From positions 1 to 54,147 of the forward strand of contig NZ_VDFY01000203.1 of NCBI RefSeq assembly GCF_006228125.1: a stretch of DNA of 54,147 nt. Reading direction: 5' to 3'. Each line of letters opens with the position of its first letter. The first letter of the stretch is position 1. Below the pieces are notes generated by a model that was not told the DNA's origin, did not search any database, and worked only from the letters and a program-made list of their open reading frames with translations. Both the position numbers and the translations under genes were made by a program. The DNA is from Micromonospora orduensis (lineage in GTDB: Bacteria > Actinomycetota > Actinomycetes > Mycobacteriales > Micromonosporaceae). This document shows, piece after piece, positions 49,634-54,147 of this stretch.

Positions 49634-51424
49634 TCAGAAGACCGGCACGCCCTCGCGCACGAGGCGCCAGTTGGGCTGGAAGAAGTCGGCCGGGTCGATC
49701 GTCCCCCTGGCCTGCGCCCAGTCGATGAGCAGCTGGCGGATCTCCTGCTGCGCGTTGTAGACCTGGGTCTTGACGATGCCGGGGAAGTTGCCGCCGCCGC
49801 TGCGCCGGTAGTTGTTCACCGCCATCACGAACTGCGCGTTGTCCGCGACCGGGGTGTCGGTGCCGGGCAGCACCAGGCGGGTGATCCGCTGGCCGATCGG
49901 CTTGGAGATGTCGATGTCGTAGTCCAGGCCGGAGATCGCGTCGTAGTTGTAGTCCGGCACCGCCGGGTCGCTGATCTGCTCCGTGTCAACCGGGGCGCCT
50001 GGGGCGACGGTGCGGAAGTACTTCGCCGAGTACTCCAGGTACGCGCGCACCTCGGCGCCGCTGAGCACGACCGCCTCGAGGGTGTTGTCGAACACGTAGA
50101 GCCCGGCCACGTCGCGGATCTTGACGTCGCCGGCGGGGAAGACCGCGGTGCGGCTGAACGGCGAGGCCTGCGACAGCACCGGCAGGTCGGCGTACTGCGT
50201 GCCGGCCAGCGCCTTCGTGACGGTCTCGGCCTGGACGTGGTTGATGAAGTCCAGGATGGGGCTGTCCTTGAACCGCGACTCCACGGTGGACATCCCCACG
50301 GTGGCCTGGGCGACCACCTGGTTGACGTACGTGATGGTCTTCTGGTGCTGGGCCCGTACGGCGGCGAGCACCTTCGGGTCCTCGACCACCGTGTTGGTGT
50401 TCAGCATGGTGGCGGTCTTCTTGGTGATCGTCCACCGCCCCCGCTCGCGGGCGAGGGTGAAGTCCATCCGGGTGAGCCGCTGGCCCCACTTCGACGGCTC
50501 GGAGAGCAGCACCTGCGCGCCGGTGCGCTCGTTGGTGACGAACCGCTCGACCACCTCGTTGTGTGCGTGCCCGAACAGGATCGCGTCGATGCCCGGCACC
50601 TGCTGCGCGATCAGCGCCACCGGGTTCTCGTTCGGCAGGTCCGGGCCGTAGCTGGAGGTGCCGCTGTCACCACCGTGCGCGGAGATCAGCACGAGGTCCG
50701 CGCCCCGCGCCCGCATGATCGGCACGTACTTCGCCGCAGTGGCGACCATGTCGTCGAACCGCAGCCTGCCCTCGACGTTGCCCTTGTCCCAGATGGCCAC
50801 CCCGGGGTTGGTCAGGCCGAGGATGCCGACCCGCAGGGTCGGCGCGGCGAAGCCGAGGGAGACCTTCTTGATGACGTACGGCTGGAAGGCCGGCTTGCCG
50901 GTCTTCGCGTTCACCGCGTTGGCGGCGAGCGCCGGGAAGCCGAGCTGGCGGATCCACAGGTCCAGCAACGGCAGGCCGTAGTTGAACTCGTGGTTGCCCA
51001 GCGTCACCGCGTCGTAGTCGATGACGTTCATGGCGCGGGCCATCGGGTGCTTCTCGCCGGTGGCGGTGATCGGCTCCTGCTTGGCGTAGAACGTGGCCAG
51101 CGGGGTGCCCTGGATCGTGTCGCCGGCGTCGAGCACCAGCGTCGCCCTGCCGCGCCGCTCGGCGCGGATCTGCTTGATCAGGGTGGCGAGCTTCGCGACG
51201 CCGATGTCGTTGTGCTTGCTGTCGTCGTACTCGGCGTCGCGGTAGTAGTCCCAGTTGTAGACGTTGCCGTGGGTGTCCGACGTGCCCAGGAGGGTGAGGT
51301 CCCAGGTGCGCGGCCGGGCCGCGCCGGCCGCCTGCGCGGGCGCGGCGGCGATCAGCGGGGCGGTCGCCGCCGCGGCCGCGACGGCGAGCACCTGGCGACG
51401 CGACGGGCCGGAGGGAGAGGTCAT
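49634..51424 (-). CDS. Tat-exported 5'-nucleotidase/2',3'-cyclic phosphodiesterase family protein
   Basis: 596 residues from the ATG at 51424 (GGAAAGG upstream). A twin-arginine signal SRRQVLAVAA and hydrophobic stretch ending in PAQAA direct export in folded form. The metallophosphatase domain carries SDTHGN, DAGDTIQGTP, LGNHEFNYG, SAHGGD and GHAHNE as metal ligands. The C-terminal 5'-nucleotidase domain (about 350-560) includes NYRRSGGGNF and a GLDYDIDI strand. It likely dephosphorylates extracellular nucleotides for scavenging of phosphate or nucleosides. Confidence 0.93.
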   Translation of the reverse strand: MTSPSGPSRRQVLAVAAAAATAPLIAAAPAQAAGAARPRTWDLTLLGTSDTHGNVYNWDYYRDAEYDDSKHNDIGVAKLATLIKQIRAERRGRATLVLDAGDTIQGTPLATFYAKQEPITATGEKHPMARAMNVIDYDAVTLGNHEFNYGLPLLDLWIRQLGFPALAANAVNAKTGKPAFQPYVIKKVSLGFAAPTLRVGILGLTNPGVAIWDKGNVEGRLRFDDMVATAAKYVPIMRARGADLVLISAHGGDSGTSSYGPDLPNENPVALIAQQVPGIDAILFGHAHNEVVERFVTNERTGAQVLLSEPSKWGQRLTRMDFTLARERGRWTITKKTATMLNTNTVVEDPKVLAAVRAQHQKTITYVNQVVAQATVGMSTVESRFKDSPILDFINHVQAETVTKALAGTQYADLPVLSQASPFSRTAVFPAGDVKIRDVAGLYVFDNTLEAVVLSGAEVRAYLEYSAKYFRTVAPGAPVDTEQISDPAVPDYNYDAISGLDYDIDISKPIGQRITRLVLPGTDTPVADNAQFVMAVNNYRRSGGGNFPGIVKTQVYNAQQEIRQLLIDWAQARGTIDPADFFQPNWRLVREGVPVF

Positions 51425-51591
51425 GACATGCCTTTCCATGGGGGTGGAGGCACCTCGTGGGCGCCTCGCGCACCATAACCACCGTCTGTCACTCCTGCCA
51501 CGTCAGCCCCGGTTTCCGCAGCCCGCCGTCGGGTAGCGCGGTGGAGAACGGTTGTCGCGGGAGCTGACCCGCGCGGTGCGAGGAGACGTCG

Positions 51592-52494
51592 GTGAGTGAG
51601 GACCAGCACACCCAGCAGGACCCGACCAGCCAGTACGGCCAGCAGTCCGGCCAGCCCGGCCAGCAGCAGTCGCCGCCCGGCTCGACCGGGGAGATGACGC
51701 CGAAGCCGGACCACGGGGAGGACACGTACCGGGGCAGCGGCAAGCTCGACGGCAAACGGGCGCTGATCACCGGCGGTGACTCGGGGATCGGCCGGGCGGT
51801 CGCGATCGCGTACGCCCGGGAGGGCGCCGACGTGGTCATCTCCTATCTGAGCGAGGAGGAGGACGCCGACGCCCGGGAGACCATCCGGCTGGTCGAGGAC
51901 GCCGGCCGGCGGGGCGTCGCGGTGCGCGGCGACATCACCGACGAGGCGCACTGCCAGGAACTCGTCGACCGTACGGTGCGTGACCTGGGCGGCATTGACA
52001 TCCTTGTCAACAACGCGGCCTACCAGATGTCGCAGGACAAGGGGATCCTCGGGATCAGCACCGAACAGTTCGACCGGGTGCTCAAGACCAACCTGTACGC
52101 GATGTTCTGGCTGTGCAAGGCCGCCATTCCCCACCTGCCCGAGGGCTCGGCGATCATCAACACGGCGTCGATCCAGGCGTTCGACCCGTCGCCGCAGCTG
52201 CTCGACTACGCCACCACCAAGGCGGGGATCGCCAACTTCACCAAGGCCCTCGCCGCCGACCTCGCCGAGCAGGGCATCCGGGTCAACGCGGTGGCGCCCG
52301 GCCCGGTCTGGACGCCGTTGATCCCGGCGACCATGCCGAAGGAGAAGGTGGAGCAGTTCGGCACCGACACCCCGCAGGGCCGCCCCGGTCAGCCGGCGGA
52401 GGTGGCTCCCGCGTACGTCTTCTTCGCCTCGCAGGAGTCCAGCTACGTCACCGGTGAGATCCTCGGCGTCACGGGCGGTCGACCGACCAAGTGA
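51592..52494 (+). CDS. Short-chain dehydrogenase with N-terminal Gln/Pro tail
   Basis: 300 residues from a GTG. A disordered tail of about 45 residues (QQSGQPGQQQSPPGS) precedes a classical SDR fold: GGDSGIGRAVA for NAD(P)H, LVNNAAYQ, catalytic Ser in NTASIQ, and Tyr-x3-Lys in YATTK. The tail and fold match the YghA/YhdF-like general-stress oxidoreductases. Substrate unknown. Confidence 0.9.
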   Translation: MSEDQHTQQDPTSQYGQQSGQPGQQQSPPGSTGEMTPKPDHGEDTYRGSGKLDGKRALITGGDSGIGRAVAIAYAREGADVVISYLSEEEDADARETIRLVEDAGRRGVAVRGDITDEAHCQELVDRTVRDLGGIDILVNNAAYQMSQDKGILGISTEQFDRVLKTNLYAMFWLCKAAIPHLPEGSAIINTASIQAFDPSPQLLDYATTKAGIANFTKALAADLAEQGIRVNAVAPGPVWTPLIPATMPKEKVEQFGTDTPQGRPGQPAEVAPAYVFFASQESSYVTGEILGVTGGRPTK

Positions 52495-52503
52495 ACCCGC
52501 AGG

Positions 52504-52533
52504 CGGGCGGGCGGCCCCCGGGCCGCCCGCCCG
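52504..52533. terminator. Bidirectional hairpin after the SDR gene
   Basis: CGGGCGGGCGGCCC and its exact complement with a 2-base spacer, between converging genes. Confidence 0.75.
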
Positions 52534-52542
52534 GTCGCACGG

Positions 52543-53202
52543 TCAGCGCGGCCAGGTGGCGAAACGCTCCCGGACCCGGGCGACGTCGGTGGCCCCCAGG
52601 CCGTACCGGCCGAAGCGCTGCTCGGACAGCCGGTCCAGGTAACGGCCGGCGGCCCGCACGTCGTCCGGGTCCAGCGCCGGGTCGACCTGCCGGGCCAGCA
52701 CCAGCAACTCGGTCACGTCGTAGTGTTCCAGGGCCGCCGCCACGTCGATGAAGTCGCGGACCTCCCGACGGTTGACCAGCGCCGCGATCTTGTTGGCCAC
52801 CAGGTCGCGGACGTCCATGACCGGGCCGAGGTCCATCACCACTGGGCTCTGCTGCCGGTCCAGCCGGGCCAGGCTGAGCCGGATCTGCCGCCCGTCACGG
52901 CTCACCACGAAGTCCTTCATGTCCCGGTCGTACCCGTCGAACAGCTCGGCGAGGTCGCTGTCCGGGTCGGCGTCCGTGACGGTGAACCCGGCGCGCTCCA
53001 ACGCCACCCGCACGCCGGCGGAGGCCGCGGCGGCGGCACCTTCGACGTCGGCGAAGAGGTCGACGTCCTCCGTCGGGCGGGCGACGAGGCCGTGCGCGGC
53101 CCACGCCACCCCGCCGCCCAACACGAAGCGGTACGGGCCGGCGGCGGCCAACGCCACCCGGGCCACCTCCCGGTAGAACTCGTGCAGATGGGGCGCGATC
53201 AC
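52543..53202 (-). CDS. AbiEii-like nucleotidyltransferase
   Basis: 219 residues from a GTG. The nucleotidyltransferase core is visible: FVLGGGVAWAAHGLVARPTEDVDLF, with the paired Asp of DVDLF as metal ligands, and later RLSLARLDRQ and a VRDLVANKIAALVNRREVRDFIDVAA helix typical of the AbiEii/DUF1814 group. In AbiE toxin-antitoxin systems the nucleotidyltransferase is the toxin. Its start overlaps the stop of the upstream 113-residue gene (GTGA), so the two are co-translated. Confidence 0.8.
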   Translation of the reverse strand: MIAPHLHEFYREVARVALAAAGPYRFVLGGGVAWAAHGLVARPTEDVDLFADVEGAAAAASAGVRVALERAGFTVTDADPDSDLAELFDGYDRDMKDFVVSRDGRQIRLSLARLDRQQSPVVMDLGPVMDVRDLVANKIAALVNRREVRDFIDVAAALEHYDVTELLVLARQVDPALDPDDVRAAGRYLDRLSEQRFGRYGLGATDVARVRERFATWPR

Positions 53203-53540
53203 GCCGCCCGCAGGCCCCGGTGGCGGCTCTCCCACGCCAGGCGTACGCCCCGGGGCAGGTTGAGCAGCCGCCACACCCGCCGCAGCGTCCGCCCGTTGAT
53301 CAGGACGCGCAGGTCCTCGGCGCGGGTGGTCTCCCGCAGCACGTTCTCGTACATCCACAGCAGCTGGTCGGGGTCGGCGAGGTCGAAGGTGCGTTCCGCG
53401 TTCCACATCAACCGCACCGGCAACTCCACCACACCCCGAGTGGGACCGGCCAGCTCGGCGAGCGTCCGCGCCACCACGGCGGGGCGACCCGGGCGGGCCA
53501 GGAAGGCCACGCCGGTCGCGGTGGGGGAGACGGCCTGCAT
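53199..53540 (-). CDS. Small protein paired with the nucleotidyltransferase
   Basis: 113 residues from an ATG at 53540. No signal peptide or HTH is obvious; a FDLADPDQLLWMYENVLRET helix and an acidic middle are followed by a basic RVWRLLNLPRGVRL segment. The 4-base overlap and order fit the upstream member of a two-gene toxin-antitoxin-like operon, but it does not resemble the classical AbiEi winged-helix antitoxin of about 200 residues. It may be a compact partner or an unrelated protein. Confidence 0.65.
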   Translation of the reverse strand: MQAVSPTATGVAFLARPGRPAVVARTLAELAGPTRGVVELPVRLMWNAERTFDLADPDQLLWMYENVLRETTRAEDLRVLINGRTLRRVWRLLNLPRGVRLAWESRHRGLRAA

Positions 53541-53859
53541 GGTGTCAGGGTAACGCCCAGCAGTCCAGGTGTCGCTCAGGACGTTTGCGCCGGACTGTCG
53601 CCGGCCCCCCGACGGCCCCGCCTGCGCGGGCTTGCCGGCTCCGCCCGCGGTCCGCTGCCCGCCGGTCCGCCGTTCGCGGTCCGCCGCCCGTGGGCTCGCG
53701 GACGGCATCGCTCGCCGGTTGGGTGCGTCGCGCGTCACGGCTCGGCCTCTGTGCCGGTTTCGGCTGTCCACCCGGCCTGGTTGCCTCCGCGGCGAATGCC
53801 TCCGACTCACGACCGGGCGTTTTGTCGGTTTCAAGGGGATCGGGCGTGGTTACCGACTC
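53541..53859. other. Gene-free region upstream of the 113-residue gene
   Basis: Low-complexity GC-rich sequence with no supported gene; the open frames have neither ribosome sites nor recognisable products. The promoter of the two-gene nucleotidyltransferase operon must lie within it, but I cannot place it. Confidence 0.4.
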
Positions 53860-53938
53860 ATGACCCACACCACATCGCCGATATGGGGGTATCCCGGCGT
53901 CCCGGATACCCCCATATCGGCGATGCCGTGTGGGTCAT
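53860..53938. repeat. Near-perfect 35-bp-stem inverted repeat
   Basis: Arms 53860-53894 and 53904-53938 are complementary at 33 of 35 positions (the mismatch is CA against GG), loop CGGCGTCCC. The core ATCGCCGATATGGGGG includes a less GC-rich stretch than its neighbourhood. It is far longer than an ordinary terminator and lies in no gene. The minus-strand gene at 53540 is transcribed away from it. Confidence 0.85.
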
Positions 53939-54003
53939 GCCGAGTGGGGGACCGGCCCGGCTCACCCGCGCGGGTTTCCTGGGCGATTTATCCGGTCAGA
54001 ACG

Positions 54004-54144
54004 GTGTCTGGGCTGTGACCGGTCGCACCGGTGCGGCGGAATCGTGGCCGGCCGGGGGTCGTTACATACCCTGACGATCGCAGGACCACGGCCCACCGCC
54101 CGGCCCCCACGGGTGGGAATGCGCGGCCAGGCCCGGTCGTTGCA
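54004..54144 (+). promoter_or_regulatory. Tandem GGAAT-N18-GTT promoters, copy 2 of the duplicated element
   Basis: GGAAT 54038-54042 with GTT 54061-54063, and GGGAAT 54115-54120 with GTT 54139-54141, each with an exactly 18-base spacer. CGCACCGGTGCG (54024-54035), a perfect palindrome, abuts the first -35, and GACGATCGCAGGACCACGG again follows the first -10. The gene it drives lies beyond the right edge, probably another secreted wall protein by analogy with copy 1. Confidence 0.65.
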
Positions 54145-54147
54145 GAC

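Noticed and set aside
1..54147. tRNA, rRNA, insertion sequence or integrated element
   Set aside because: No cloverleaf-like sequence, T-loop consensus, transposase or integrase was seen. A structure-aware scan would be more sensitive than reading by eye.

Overview
The window is about 54 kb of very GC-rich DNA (strong G/C bias at third codon positions, frequent GTG starts, GGAGG-like ribosome sites). Its gene content points to an actinomycete, most likely Micromonosporaceae (Micromonospora-like): lsr2, a lon gene with an HspR/HAIR operator, an ergothioneine operon, ECF-type GGAAT-N18-GTT promoters, an LPXTG surface protein and a PASTA-less Ser/Thr kinase. The genus is an inference from gene style; no rRNA or tRNA gene is visible. 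There is no integrase, transposase, prophage or CRISPR array. This is chromosomal backbone with several decaying genes.

Layout. 1-14.8 kb: a gene start cut by the left edge that shares an operator with a GH43 arabinanase-type gene at 12.5-14.7 kb; a DUF2726-like protein, a secreted Gly/Asn-rich protein, lsr2, an orphan response regulator, lon, DoxX, a DEAD-box helicase, a membrane protein, and a sensor-kinase remnant joined to an intact response regulator. 14.9-24.1 kb: an ArsR regulator, a P450 overlapping a PEP-mutase/isocitrate-lyase family gene, a DUF5715 (M15-like) protein next to an asparagine-synthetase-type amidotransferase, a SLC13-type transporter, and a complete two-component system facing an FtsX-type permease (24.3-26.7 kb). 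26.9-31.6 kb: UDP-sugar dehydrogenase, membrane Ser/Thr kinase, ECF sigma factor and its membrane partner. 31.7-36.1 kb: egtA-egtB-egtC-egtD, four of the five usual ergothioneine genes. 36.1-37.8 kb: a yybP-ykoY manganese riboswitch in front of a GDT1-family exporter and three small genes. 37.9-38.9 kb: an nhaA pseudogene with at least two independent lesions.

39-46 kb is a cell-surface block: a Wzz/BY-kinase protein with a convergent, 3'-overlapping LMW protein-tyrosine phosphatase, a family-4 glycosyltransferase, a DUF4012 membrane protein with an LPXTG protein directly behind it, and a small secreted lysozyme-like protein preceded by tandem GGAAT-N18-GTT promoters. The same 140-base double-promoter block recurs at the extreme right end of the window. 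46-54 kb: an MFS exporter, a small winged-helix protein, a geranylgeranyl-reductase-family oxidoreductase, a Tat-exported 5'-nucleotidase, an SDR, and an AbiEii-like nucleotidyltransferase with a short overlapping upstream partner. A nearly perfect 35-bp-stem hairpin lies in the gene-free right end.

The parts most worth following up are the duplicated double-promoter element, the DUF5715-AsnB pair, the broken nhaA, the kinase remnant, and the shared operator linking GH43 to the gene cut by the left edge.
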